This document shows positions 17,703 through 26,309 of a DNA stretch of 64,000 bases, piece by piece (positions within the stretch are counted from its first letter, which is position 1; every line of letters starts with the position of its first letter). Under the pieces are notes generated by a model, which saw only the letters and a list, made by a program, of their open reading frames with translations, made no database searches and was not told the origin of the DNA. The position numbers and the translations under genes are program-made. The DNA is from Emcibacter sp. (GTDB lineage: Bacteria; Pseudomonadota; Alphaproteobacteria; Sphingomonadales; Emcibacteraceae): positions 620,001-684,000 of the forward strand of contig JAJFIQ010000026.1 in the NCBI GenBank assembly GCA_021774785.1, in the 5' to 3' direction.

Positions 17703-19526
17703 TTGTCTTATCAGTCATATATCAAAAGTAAAATCGCCGTCGGTTTTTTCACTATTCTCATGAGCAGCTCTACGGCATTTGCTGTTGATAAGGCTCCCGT
17801 TGAAATCAATGATTTTTTTCAGGAAGTATTTGAAGAAGGCCTGATGGATTCGCCGGAAAGCCTGACCTATACCCGCTTTATGGAACAGCAGGGAAAATCA
17901 TGGCGACATGATAAGCTTGATGATAAATCGCTGGCCCATGAAGAAAAAAATATGGCTCTGGACCATCATAACTATGATCTTCTTATGGCTTATGATGTGG
18001 CATCGCTGAATAGGAACGAACGCCTTTCCGCCCGGCTCATGCGCTGGCAGATGGAAAATGATTTTGAACTCGATAAATACCGTTTTCATGGTTATGGCAT
18101 CACCCAGCTTGATGGCCTGATGAATGATTACCCGCTGTTCATGAACGGCTATCATCAGATTGCTTCAGTGGCCGATGCGGAGGATTATATTGCCCGCCTA
18201 CATGGTGTGACGGCACAGTTTGACCATATGTTGATCCGCATGAAAATCCAGCAGGAAAAAGGCATTATTTTACCAAAATCTTTGCTGGGCAAGGTTATTG
18301 AAGCCAATAAGGCCTTCACGGCACAGGCCGTGCGCGAAAATATCCTCTTTAAAAGCTTCGCGGGGAAAGTTGACAGCCTGAAGGACCTTAACGATGGGGA
18401 TAAGAAAGATCTTTTAAATAAAGCACAACAGGCCATAACGCGGGCGGTTTATCCAGCCTATAATCAAGCGCTGGTCTTTTTAAATGAACAATATGAGATT
18501 GCCAGCAGTGATGCGGGTGTCTGGAAGTTACCTGACGGGGATAATTACTATCAGGCAAAAATTAAGGAAAGCACCACCACCAATTTGACGGCGGCTGAAA
18601 TCCATAAACTGGGCCTTTCCGAAGTAGCGCGTATTCAGACAGAGATTATGACGATCCTGAAAAAAGAAGGTTATGACATGGCGCAGGGCTTTGAAGTCCT
18701 GATACAGAAAATGGCCGACAAACAAGAATTTTATTATAGTGATGACGATCAGGGCCGCGCCCAGATATTAAAGGATTACGCCACTATCATTGAAGAAGTG
18801 AATGCCACTGTCGCCACTGTCTTTAATGTGAAACCAAAAGTGGGTGTTGAGGTTCGGCGGGTACCGAAATTTTCTGAAAAATCAGCCCCCGGTGCCTATT
18901 ATTCTGATCCCGCACTGGATGGTTCACGGCCCGGCATCTTCTGGGCCAATCTCTATGATATAAAGGCGACACCGAAATACGGTATGCGGACACTGGCCTA
19001 TCATGAGGCCGTTCCGGGCCATCATTTCCAGATTGCCATCGCGCAGGAGATGAAAGACCTGCCCATGTTCCGAAAATACAGCTTTTATAATGCTTATGTG
19101 GAGGGCTGGGCGCTATATTCAGAACGGCTCGCCAAGGAACTGGGACTACAGGACAATAGTTTTGATGATATTGGACGTCTTCAGGCGGAACTCTTCCGGG
19201 CGGTTCGTCTGGTGGTTGACACTGGCCTGCATTATAAAAGATGGACCCGGGAAGAAGCCATAGATTACATGTTCCGTAATACGGGCTATGCCATGTCAGA
19301 TGTGGTGGCCGAAATCGAACGTTATATGGTTTGGCCGGGACAGGCATTGGGCTATAAGATGGGCATGCTGAAAATTCTGGAACTCAGGACACAAGCTAAA
19401 GCCGCGCTGGGCAAGGATTTTGATATTCGGGCTTTCCATGATGTCATTTTGACGAATGGGTCGTTACCGTTGGAAATTTTAAAAGAGCAGGTGGACGATT
19501 ATATCGCCCATACTAAGGAGCATTAA
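17703..19526 (+). CDS. DUF885 family exported metallopeptidase-like protein
   Basis: This protein of about 607 residues belongs to the DUF885 family, whose members resemble M32/M3-type zinc peptidases. The motif AYHEAVPGHHFQIA supplies HExxPGHH, the usual metal-binding region of the family. An N-terminal signal peptide ends near SSSTAFA, so it acts in the periplasm or outside. TTG 17703 is preferred because GGAG at 17692-17695 is well placed and the result is a compact signal peptide; the ATG at 17646 (626 residues) and the TTG at 17622, inside the terminator T-tract, are alternatives. An M2-peptidase lipoprotein gene follows 33 bases later, probably cotranscribed. Substrate is unknown. Confidence 0.82.
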   Translation: MSYQSYIKSKIAVGFFTILMSSSTAFAVDKAPVEINDFFQEVFEEGLMDSPESLTYTRFMEQQGKSWRHDKLDDKSLAHEEKNMALDHHNYDLLMAYDVASLNRNERLSARLMRWQMENDFELDKYRFHGYGITQLDGLMNDYPLFMNGYHQIASVADAEDYIARLHGVTAQFDHMLIRMKIQQEKGIILPKSLLGKVIEANKAFTAQAVRENILFKSFAGKVDSLKDLNDGDKKDLLNKAQQAITRAVYPAYNQALVFLNEQYEIASSDAGVWKLPDGDNYYQAKIKESTTTNLTAAEIHKLGLSEVARIQTEIMTILKKEGYDMAQGFEVLIQKMADKQEFYYSDDDQGRAQILKDYATIIEEVNATVATVFNVKPKVGVEVRRVPKFSEKSAPGAYYSDPALDGSRPGIFWANLYDIKATPKYGMRTLAYHEAVPGHHFQIAIAQEMKDLPMFRKYSFYNAYVEGWALYSERLAKELGLQDNSFDDIGRLQAELFRAVRLVVDTGLHYKRWTREEAIDYMFRNTGYAMSDVVAEIERYMVWPGQALGYKMGMLKILELRTQAKAALGKDFDIRAFHDVILTNGSLPLEILKEQVDDYIAHTKEH

Positions 19527-19559
19527 CAGATAGATTAACCATAGGGATAAGGGATTATT

Positions 19560-21356
19560 ATGATTAGAAAAACGAGTTTACTGGTGCTTGCCATGATGTT
19601 GGCAGGTTGTGAAGTTGAGGTGGATACCGACAAGAAATCCGCAGCAACAGCGGCGGATGCCAAAGCCTTTGTGGCGGCGGTGGAAAAAGACCTTACCGAA
19701 AGAGGTTTGTTCGAAGCGCAGGTCGCATGGGTTAACGCCAATTTTATTACCGAGGACACCAATGCTATCGTGGCTAAGGTCGATGCGGAAATGACAGCGT
19801 TGCGGGTGAAATATGCCGGTGAGGCAAAGAAATATAATGATCTGGTGCTGGAACCGGTTCTGCGCCGCAAGCTGGAAAGCATCAAACTGGGCATCAATGT
19901 ACCTGCTCCGGCCAATGCTGCTGAGAATAAGGAAATGGCTAAGATCAATGCCAGTCTGAGCAGTCTATATGCCACCGGAAAAGACCCCAAGGGCCGCAAT
20001 CTGGGCGAACTGAGCAAGGTTATGGCTACGTCGCGCAGCCATGAAGAATTGCTCGAAGCATGGACAGGATGGCGTACGGTATCCCCTGTGATGCGTGATA
20101 AATATGCCCGCATGGTGGAGATTGGTAATAAGGGTGCAAATGAGCTTGGTTATCCTGATGTGGGTTATATGTGGCGGTCTAAATATGACATGCCAGCCGA
20201 TGATTTCCGGGCTGAAGCCGATCGTCTCTGGGGACAGGTCAAGCCGCTTTATGATTCCCTTCAATGCCATGTACGGGCCAAGCTTAATGATCAGTATGGT
20301 GATGATGTTGTGACCAAAGACGGCCCTATTCCAGCCCATCTTCTGGGTAATATGTGGGCGCAGTCATGGGGTAATATCTATGACATGGTCGCTCCGGAAA
20401 CCAATGATGCCGGTTATAATCTGACCGAGCAGTTGGTAAAAGCCGGATATGATGAAAAACAGATGGTCAAATCCGGTGAAAATTTCTTCACCTCACTGGG
20501 TTTTGACCCGCTGCCGGATACTTTCTGGTCACGGTCCCTGATCACTAAGCCGCAGGACCGGGAGGTTGCCTGTCATGCCAGCGCATGGAGTATGGACAGC
20601 CAGGATGATATCCGCATCAAAATGTGTACTACCATTACCGCAGAAGATTTTGATACGGTTCATCACGAACTGGGTCATAATTTCTATCAGCGGGCTTATA
20701 AAGCGCAGGATTATTATCACCAGACCGGAGCCAATGGCGGTTTTCATGAAGCCATCGGTGATACGGTCGTGCTCAGCATTACCCCTGAATATTTGAAACA
20801 GGTGGGTTTGCTGGATCAGGTGCCAAGTGCTGACGGGGATTTGGGCCTGCTCATGAACCGGGCTCTGGAAAAAGTAGCTTTTTTGCCCTTTGGTCTGTTG
20901 ATGGACCAGTGGCGGTGGCAGGTTTTCAATGGTGAATTGACACCGGAAAATTATAACAAAGGCTGGTGGGCCCTGCGTGAAAAATATCAGGGTGTGAAAG
21001 CGCCGGTGGACAGAGAGGCGGATGCCTTTGACCCGGGGGCAAAATATCATATCCCCAATAATGTGTCCTATACCCGTTATTTCATCGCCCATATCCTACA
21101 GTTTCAGTTCCATAAAGCGGCCTGTGAAATGGCGGGCGTAGAGGGTCCCCTGCATCGTTGTACCATTTATGGCAACAAGGAAGTGGGCGCCAAATTCAAC
21201 GCTATGCTGGAAATGGGTGCGAGCCAGCCCTGGCCTGATGCATTGGAAGCCTTCATCGGCACGCGCCAGATGGACGGTAGCGCGGTTCTGGAATATTTCG
21301 CCCCGCTTAAACTATGGCTGGACGAGCAGAACAAAGGCCGCAGTTGCGGTTGGTAA
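19560..21356 (+). CDS. M2 family (angiotensin-converting-enzyme-like) dipeptidyl carboxypeptidase lipoprotein
   Basis: This 598-residue protein starts with a lipoprotein signal peptide whose lipobox is LAGC with Cys17. It carries the M2 zinc motif in HHELGHNFYQRAY, followed by GGFHEAIGDTVVLS, which supplies the third zinc ligand (Glu) and matches the ACE pattern. M2 enzymes remove C-terminal dipeptides. The Cys17-Glu-Val-Glu start of the mature protein predicts outer-membrane or periplasmic anchoring. It lies directly after the DUF885 gene; both would degrade peptides in the periplasm. A terminator at 21374-21406 is shared with the convergent GFA gene. Confidence 0.92.
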   Translation: MIRKTSLLVLAMMLAGCEVEVDTDKKSAATAADAKAFVAAVEKDLTERGLFEAQVAWVNANFITEDTNAIVAKVDAEMTALRVKYAGEAKKYNDLVLEPVLRRKLESIKLGINVPAPANAAENKEMAKINASLSSLYATGKDPKGRNLGELSKVMATSRSHEELLEAWTGWRTVSPVMRDKYARMVEIGNKGANELGYPDVGYMWRSKYDMPADDFRAEADRLWGQVKPLYDSLQCHVRAKLNDQYGDDVVTKDGPIPAHLLGNMWAQSWGNIYDMVAPETNDAGYNLTEQLVKAGYDEKQMVKSGENFFTSLGFDPLPDTFWSRSLITKPQDREVACHASAWSMDSQDDIRIKMCTTITAEDFDTVHHELGHNFYQRAYKAQDYYHQTGANGGFHEAIGDTVVLSITPEYLKQVGLLDQVPSADGDLGLLMNRALEKVAFLPFGLLMDQWRWQVFNGELTPENYNKGWWALREKYQGVKAPVDREADAFDPGAKYHIPNNVSYTRYFIAHILQFQFHKAACEMAGVEGPLHRCTIYGNKEVGAKFNAMLEMGASQPWPDALEAFIGTRQMDGSAVLEYFAPLKLWLDEQNKGRSCGW

Positions 21357-21373
21357 GCTAAATTAATGATGTT

Positions 21374-21406
21374 AAAAAGGTAGGCTCAAATGGGCCTGCC
21401 TTTTTT
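21374..21406. terminator. Bidirectional terminator between the M2 peptidase and GFA genes
   Basis: A stem from AAAAAGGTAGGC (21374-21385) with GCCTGCCTTTTTT (21394-21406), containing one G-U pair, has an A-tract on the left and a T-tract on the right. It can therefore end transcription from both strands. The right side overlaps the stop codon of the GFA gene. Confidence 0.85.
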
Positions 21407-21836
21407 AATGAAAGACGATTTTGCCGATCCATCGTTTTTTTCGGCGGGCAAGGCGGTCTTCAGTCTTTTCCGCGTCATAGCTGAATTTCTGGTCACCGTC
21501 CTGTAATTGACCATTGTTATTCAGGCAATTCACATTAAGTACCGCATAAGTATTACCGTCAATTTCCGAGGTGATTAAAGGCATTGTGCCACAGGTTTTG
21601 CAGAAGATAAAGTCCGCTGTTTTGTGACCAAAGCGATAACAATTGATATTGTCTTTCTCGGATATGGTTACATTCAATATACCCTTTGGGTCACTGGTAT
21701 AGCGCGCGCCCTGTTTTCGACAGAAACGACAGGTGCAGCATCGGTGGATTATTTTAGGTACGGCAATATCCGTATCAAATATGAAATGGATATTGCCGCA
21801 ATGACAGCCGCCTTTATGGTGATGTTTCTTGGTCAA
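21405..21836 (-). CDS. GFA/CENP-V domain zinc protein
   Basis: This 143-residue protein has the GFA (glutathione-dependent formaldehyde-activating enzyme-like) fold. The zinc ligands are seen as GGCHCGNIHF near the N-terminus, CCTCRFCRKQGA and FCKTCGTMP. Members bind zinc and often act on glutathione adducts, but most are uncharacterised, so no reaction is assigned. The gene starts one base after the M28 peptidase gene on the same strand and is probably cotranscribed with it. An N-terminal run of His and Lys precedes the first zinc pair. Confidence 0.88.
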   Translation of the reverse strand: MTKKHHHKGGCHCGNIHFIFDTDIAVPKIIHRCCTCRFCRKQGARYTSDPKGILNVTISEKDNINCYRFGHKTADFIFCKTCGTMPLITSEIDGNTYAVLNVNCLNNNGQLQDGDQKFSYDAEKTEDRLARRKKRWIGKIVFH

Positions 21837-21837
21837 T

Positions 21838-23238
21838 TCACTTCCTGAAATCTATTCCCGATTGGGCGGCGAAATAGCTGAAGATGGTATAAACGGCAGT
21901 ATTCTGCTTCAGGGCTTCAGCATCCACTTTGTCCAGCGTGTCGTTTTCCGTATGGTGATAGTCAAAATATGTCATGCCATCTGGGCTGAAATTCACCGCC
22001 GGCATACCGCGCTTGCCCAGCGCGCTCATATCCGATTGTCCCTTGGCATCATTCTTGGGGCTTAAAGACACCCCGAGTGGCGCCAGTAATTCCGCCAATT
22101 CCCGAATAGCGTTCAGGGCAGATGGCCCAACGCCGGGCTTCATTTCATAAATCCGACCAGTGCCGAAATCCCATTCTGCTCCGATCACATGATTTCCCAT
22201 GTCATGGCCGTGGGTTTTGACATATTGTTTGGCCCCCACAAGCCCCACTTCTTCCGCAGCGAACAGGATAACCCGGATTGTACGTTTCGGACGTTGCGGC
22301 AGATTTGCAATATAATGGGTGGCGGCCAGTGTGATAGAGACACCGATGCCGTCATCTACGGCCCCGGTACCTACGTCCCAGCTATCCAGATGGGCGCCCA
22401 TCACCACATATTCATCGGGACTCTCGCTACCGGTAATTTCGCCGATAACATTGGCTGTGGTGACCGGAACATCATCTTTTCGCTCTGCTGTCAGCTTCAG
22501 GAAAACCTTAACCGGATTGCCGCGCGCGATCTGCCGCGAGAGCAAATCCGCATCGGGGTTGGACAGGGCGGCACCAGGAATTTTTGCCGTGCCTTCTATA
22601 TATTGAAGGCCACCCGTATGGCCAATGCGATCATCATCGGTCCCAACGGACCGCATAATCAGGGCAATGGCTCCCTTGGCGGCGGCATAGCTGGGACCGG
22701 CGGCCCGGGTTTTCACCGCTGGCCCATATCCGGAACCGTCAATTTTCCGTTCCATGCGATATGATACATAAGCAATTTTTCCGTTTAGGCTATCCGGTTC
22801 TGCGGAAGAAAGTTCGGCAAAATTCTTAAATTCCACTACTTCGGCTGTGATGCCGTCCACGGGCGTAGCCACGCTGCCGCCAAGGGCGATGGCAACCATT
22901 CTTTGGGGGTAGGGGGCGATGATGCGGGCCTCTGCTGTGCCCCTGATCCATTGATGATGAATGACCTCTTCAGTCCATACCCTGTCAAAGCCCAGCTGTT
23001 TCATCTTGGCAACCGCCCATTTGACGGCTAGCTTGTCACCGGGGGTGCCCACCCTTCTTGGCCCAACCTCGGTGGTTAGCGATTCGTCAATGTCGTAGGC
23101 CAGATTAGATGAAAGTGCGGTATTTTTCAGAGCCAGAATTCGTTCCTTGTCCTGATCCGATAAGGAGTCGGCATTAGCGCAAAAAATCATCAAGACTGAA
23201 ATTATACTGGAAATAGTTATTTTTTTAAGATTGATCAT
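21838..23238 (-). CDS. M28 family exported metallopeptidase
   Basis: The 466-residue protein has a signal peptide (MINLKKITISSIISVLMIFCANA) and the M28 aminopeptidase/carboxypeptidase layout. A PA-like insert (about residues 110-235) is followed by the di-zinc domain with VVMGAHLDSWDVGTGAVDDGIGV, FAAEEVGLVGAKQY and the late HHTENDTLDKVD histidine. It resembles plasma glutamate carboxypeptidase and bacterial aminopeptidases that trim peptides in the periplasm. It is first in a two-gene operon with the GFA protein. A perfect 24-bp inverted repeat sits 26 bases upstream of its start codon. Confidence 0.92.
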   Translation of the reverse strand: MINLKKITISSIISVLMIFCANADSLSDQDKERILALKNTALSSNLAYDIDESLTTEVGPRRVGTPGDKLAVKWAVAKMKQLGFDRVWTEEVIHHQWIRGTAEARIIAPYPQRMVAIALGGSVATPVDGITAEVVEFKNFAELSSAEPDSLNGKIAYVSYRMERKIDGSGYGPAVKTRAAGPSYAAAKGAIALIMRSVGTDDDRIGHTGGLQYIEGTAKIPGAALSNPDADLLSRQIARGNPVKVFLKLTAERKDDVPVTTANVIGEITGSESPDEYVVMGAHLDSWDVGTGAVDDGIGVSITLAATHYIANLPQRPKRTIRVILFAAEEVGLVGAKQYVKTHGHDMGNHVIGAEWDFGTGRIYEMKPGVGPSALNAIRELAELLAPLGVSLSPKNDAKGQSDMSALGKRGMPAVNFSPDGMTYFDYHHTENDTLDKVDAEALKQNTAVYTIFSYFAAQSGIDFRK

Positions 23239-23263
23239 AAAATATTATCCCTTGTTATGGCTT

Positions 23264-23327
23264 TAGGCAACGTACTAATAAATTATGTGCGCGCAGAATT
23301 GTGCATAATTTATTAGTACGTTGCCTA
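23264..23327. repeat. Perfect 24-bp inverted repeat with 16-base spacer
   Basis: TAGGCAACGTACTAATAAAT plus TATG at 23264-23287 is repeated in exact reverse complement at 23304-23327, with a G+C-rich 16-base spacer. It lies in the 246-base divergent gap between the M28 peptidase and the CoA-lyase genes, 26 bases upstream of the M28 start codon. There is no T-tract, so it is not a typical terminator. It could be an operator, a long-stem mRNA leader, or a remnant of a palindromic mobile element. Confidence 0.85.
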
Positions 23328-23484
23328 GTTTTATCGGGTGAGAAAACTAAATCAACCTGTATTTCATATCTAAACATTATTGCAATGCAGCATCTTGTCA
23401 TGCGCGACTATAAAATATATAAGCATGTTATAAAAATGATGAGTATTGTGAAATAATATATCAATATTGGTAAGGATACACCCC

Positions 23485-24360
23485 ATGAGTAATCAGATCA
23501 GACCCCGCAGAAGCGTTTTATATATGCCCGGCTCTAACCCGCGCGCACTGGAAAAAGCAAAAGAGCTGGCGGCGGATTGCCTGATACTGGATCTTGAAGA
23601 TGCGGTGGCGGTCGCGGCAAAGCAGGATGCACGAACACTTGTGGCTGATGCGGTCAAGGCGGGTGGCTACGGTTCGCGGGAACTGATCATACGTATCAAT
23701 AGTATGGATAGCGAGTGGGCCGCAGATGATTTGAAAGCGGCCTGTGCGGCGGGGCCAGATGCGATCCTGCTGCCCAAGGTGGAAAATGCTGACATGGTGT
23801 TGCAGACCGAAAAAATGATGATAGAGTTTGGTGCCCCTGAAAAAACTAAAATCTGGTGTATGATGGAAACACCGCGTGCCATGCTAAATGCGGCAGAAAT
23901 TGCAGGCAGCTCGGATAATCTCACGTGTTTTGTTATGGGGACCAGTGATCTGGTCAAAGATCTTCATGCCCATCATACGATCATGCGACTGCCGGTGCTG
24001 ACCGCTTTGGGGTTATGTATGCTGGCGGCGCGGGCGGAAAATATTGAAATACTGGACGGGGTTTATCTGGACCTTGGTGATGAAGAGGGTTTCCGGGCAA
24101 GTTGTCTGCAAGGACTGGAATTTGGCTTTGATGGTAAAACCCTGATCCATCCAAAACAACTGGCCGGAGCTAATGAAACCTTTGCCCCGTCATCATCAGA
24201 GCTTGAATTTGCCCGGCGGATCATTGAGGCCTTCGGTGAGGCCGAAACCCAGGGCAAGGGTGTGGTGCTGTTGGACGGCAAGCTGATAGAAAATCTGCAT
24301 GTGGAAAATGCCCGGCGGCTTGTGGCATTATCCGAAGCTATTGGAGGGATGAATGACTAA
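23485..24360 (+). CDS. HpcH/HpaI (CitE-like) CoA ester lyase or malyl-CoA thioesterase
   Basis: This 291-residue TIM-barrel protein belongs to the CitE/malyl-CoA lyase family. It shows RRSVLYMPGSNPRALEKA, LDLEDAVA with metal-binding acids, LLPKVENADM, and FDGKTLIHPKQL near the end. The short length and partner gene suggest the Mcl2-type (3S)-malyl-CoA thioesterase of the ethylmalonyl-CoA pathway rather than the longer malyl/beta-methylmalyl-CoA lyase, but the reaction cannot be settled from sequence alone. ATG 23485 is preferred: AAGGA at 23472-23476 is eight bases upstream; a TTG at 23467 has none. The stop overlaps the next gene by eight bases. Confidence 0.85.
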   Translation: MSNQIRPRRSVLYMPGSNPRALEKAKELAADCLILDLEDAVAVAAKQDARTLVADAVKAGGYGSRELIIRINSMDSEWAADDLKAACAAGPDAILLPKVENADMVLQTEKMMIEFGAPEKTKIWCMMETPRAMLNAAEIAGSSDNLTCFVMGTSDLVKDLHAHHTIMRLPVLTALGLCMLAARAENIEILDGVYLDLGDEEGFRASCLQGLEFGFDGKTLIHPKQLAGANETFAPSSSELEFARRIIEAFGEAETQGKGVVLLDGKLIENLHVENARRLVALSEAIGGMND

Positions 24361-25408
24361 AACTTTCACCGGCAATTATTTTGAAGATTTCACACTGGGA
24401 CAGATCATCCGTCATGCCACACCACGGACGATCACATCCGGTGATGTCAGTTTATATTCGGCCCTTTACGGCATGCGCTTTGCTCTGCAATCCTCCGATG
24501 AGTTTGCCAGAAGTTCCGGCCTTGCGCGATCGCCTGTAGATGACCTGCTTACCTTTCATATTGTTTTTGGCAAGACGGTTCCCGACATTTCCATCAATGC
24601 GGTGGCTAATCTGGGTTATGCCGATTGCCGATTTCTCGGGCCGGTTTATCCGGGGGATACTTTAAGCGCCACCAGCGAAGTGATCGGACTGAAAGAAAAT
24701 TCAAACGGCAAGACAGGCAATGTTTATGTGCGTACCTATGGTACCAACCAAAAGGGCGAAGAAGTGCTGGAATATGTCCGCTGGGTCATGGTCAACAAAC
24801 GAGATGCCGCAAGCCCGGCACCGGAAACGGTTATACCGGAACTGCCCAGTGCGGTGACAGCAGACAAGTTAATTGTACCGGAAAAGCTGCTTTTCCAAAA
24901 ATATGATACCGCCCTGTCAGGCTCTGAATATTTTTGGGAAGATTATAAAGTGGGTGAGAGAATTAGCCATGTGGACGGTATGACCATAGAGGCCGCTGAC
25001 CATATGCTCGCCACAAGGCTTTATCAGAATACGGCCAAGGTTCATTTTAATTTTCATGCCATGAAGGATGGGCGGCTTGGAGAACGGATTGTTTATGGCG
25101 GCCATGTTATCTCCTTGGCACGGGGTTTGAGCTTCAATGGTCTTGGCAACGGGCAGAATATACTGGCTATCAATAGTGGTCGGCATGTGAACCCCTGTAT
25201 CGCAGGCGATACGGTTTATGCCTGGTCGGAAGTATTGGATAAGGCAACGTTTAAAAGTAGATCGGATGTGGCGGCATTAAGATGCAGGCTGGTGGCGCTG
25301 AAGGATAAGACGCCGGACGGTTTTACCTATATGATAGATGACGGAAAATATAATTCTTCTGTATTGTTGGATCTGGATGTTTGGCTGTTGGTTCCTAAGA
25401 AAGCGTAA
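24353..25408 (+). CDS. MaoC-family hydratase, probable mesaconyl-CoA hydratase
   Basis: This 351-residue protein has two MaoC-like hot-dog domains, about residues 1-150 and 190-350. Segments such as YFEDFTLGQIIRHATPRTI, YSALYGMRFALQSSDEFA, KTVPDISINAVANLGYADCRF and SEVIGLKENSNGKTG match mesaconyl-CoA hydratase (Mch) as I remember it. Mch hydrates mesaconyl-CoA to beta-methylmalyl-CoA in the ethylmalonyl-CoA pathway for acetyl-CoA assimilation. The 8-bp overlap with the malyl-CoA lyase/thioesterase-like gene supports a joint role. No crotonyl-CoA carboxylase/reductase or ethylmalonyl-CoA mutase is in the window. Confidence 0.85.
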   Translation: MTKTFTGNYFEDFTLGQIIRHATPRTITSGDVSLYSALYGMRFALQSSDEFARSSGLARSPVDDLLTFHIVFGKTVPDISINAVANLGYADCRFLGPVYPGDTLSATSEVIGLKENSNGKTGNVYVRTYGTNQKGEEVLEYVRWVMVNKRDAASPAPETVIPELPSAVTADKLIVPEKLLFQKYDTALSGSEYFWEDYKVGERISHVDGMTIEAADHMLATRLYQNTAKVHFNFHAMKDGRLGERIVYGGHVISLARGLSFNGLGNGQNILAINSGRHVNPCIAGDTVYAWSEVLDKATFKSRSDVAALRCRLVALKDKTPDGFTYMIDDGKYNSSVLLDLDVWLLVPKKA

Positions 25409-25527
25409 TATTTTATACTTATAGCAATGTAGTACTTGCCCTACGGGGATAATCGTTTTAAGAACAAAGAAGAGTTGGGTGTGCGCGTAGATATGAACCC
25501 GCGCAATTTATGAAGAGGGAATAGTAT

Positions 25528-25914
25528 ATGGCAACCACAAAGCGGCCAACCTCGCCGCATCTCCAGATATATAAATGGGGTCCGCATATGGCTCTGTCTA
25601 TTCTGCATCGGGTTTCGGGCGTTGCCCTTGGCGGTGGCACATTATTATTGGCATGGTGGCTGATGGCCCTTGCCTCTGGCCCTGACGCTTACGAGCAATT
25701 TCAATATTGCATGAGCACAATCTTGGGCAAAGCGGCCCTGATGGGCTTCACCCTGTCACTGATGCTTCATTTATGTAACGGCATTCGTCATTTATTCTGG
25801 GATATGGGTATGGGTTTTGACGTAGAAACCACAGCCCGTACCAACATGCTGGTCTTTCTTGGCACGGTGGTCCTTACGGTCCTGTCCTGGGTCATCGGTT
25901 ATGGTTTGATATAG
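25528..25914 (+). CDS. sdhC: Succinate dehydrogenase cytochrome b556 subunit
   Basis: SdhC is one of two membrane anchors of complex II and contributes to the heme b and quinone site. The 128 residues contain three membrane helices (about 29-52, 67-90 and 107-127). The family signature PHLQIYKWGPHMALSILHRVSG and the later LMLHLCNGIRHLFWDMG, with the heme-ligand histidine region, are present. GAGGGAATAG precedes the ATG. The 119-base gap upstream must contain the promoter of sdhCDAB, but no strong -35/-10 pair is apparent. Confidence 0.95.
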   Translation: MATTKRPTSPHLQIYKWGPHMALSILHRVSGVALGGGTLLLAWWLMALASGPDAYEQFQYCMSTILGKAALMGFTLSLMLHLCNGIRHLFWDMGMGFDVETTARTNMLVFLGTVVLTVLSWVIGYGLI

Positions 25915-25925
25915 GGAGAGCGCTC

Positions 25926-26300
25926 ATGAGTATGAATACCCCGATTAGTAAAGTACGTGGACTGGGCAGCGCGAAGAGCGGCACCGACCACTGGTGGATA
26001 CAGAAGATCGCCGCCGTGTCCCTTATTCCCCTGACCATTTGGTTTGTGGCCTCAATAGTGCAAATGACAAATGCTGATTATTTCACGGTCAGAGCCTGGC
26101 TGGCCTCACCTATCTCGGCAACCCTGATGCTGTTGTATATTGTTATTGGACTGTATCATCTGCGCCTTGGATTGCAGGCGGTGGTAGAGGATTATGTCGT
26201 GGGGGGCGGCATGAAAGTTTTTCTTCAATTTTCCATTCTTTTTGGATGCACCGTCATTGCGGTGGGTTCTATTTTCTCCGTTTTAAAAATTGCATTGTAG
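25926..26300 (+). CDS. sdhD: Succinate dehydrogenase hydrophobic membrane anchor subunit
   Basis: This 124-residue protein has three helices (about 33-52, 62-82 and 97-118). Landmarks are GLGSAKSGTDHWWIQKIAAVSLIPL at the N-terminus and YHLRLGLQAVVEDYV, containing the conserved histidine and the Asp-Tyr pair of the heme and quinone region. With SdhC it anchors the catalytic SdhAB subunits. It lies 11 bases after sdhC and 9 before sdhA. Confidence 0.94.
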   Translation: MSMNTPISKVRGLGSAKSGTDHWWIQKIAAVSLIPLTIWFVASIVQMTNADYFTVRAWLASPISATLMLLYIVIGLYHLRLGLQAVVEDYVVGGGMKVFLQFSILFGCTVIAVGSIFSVLKIAL

Positions 26301-26309
26301 GGCCCGAAA

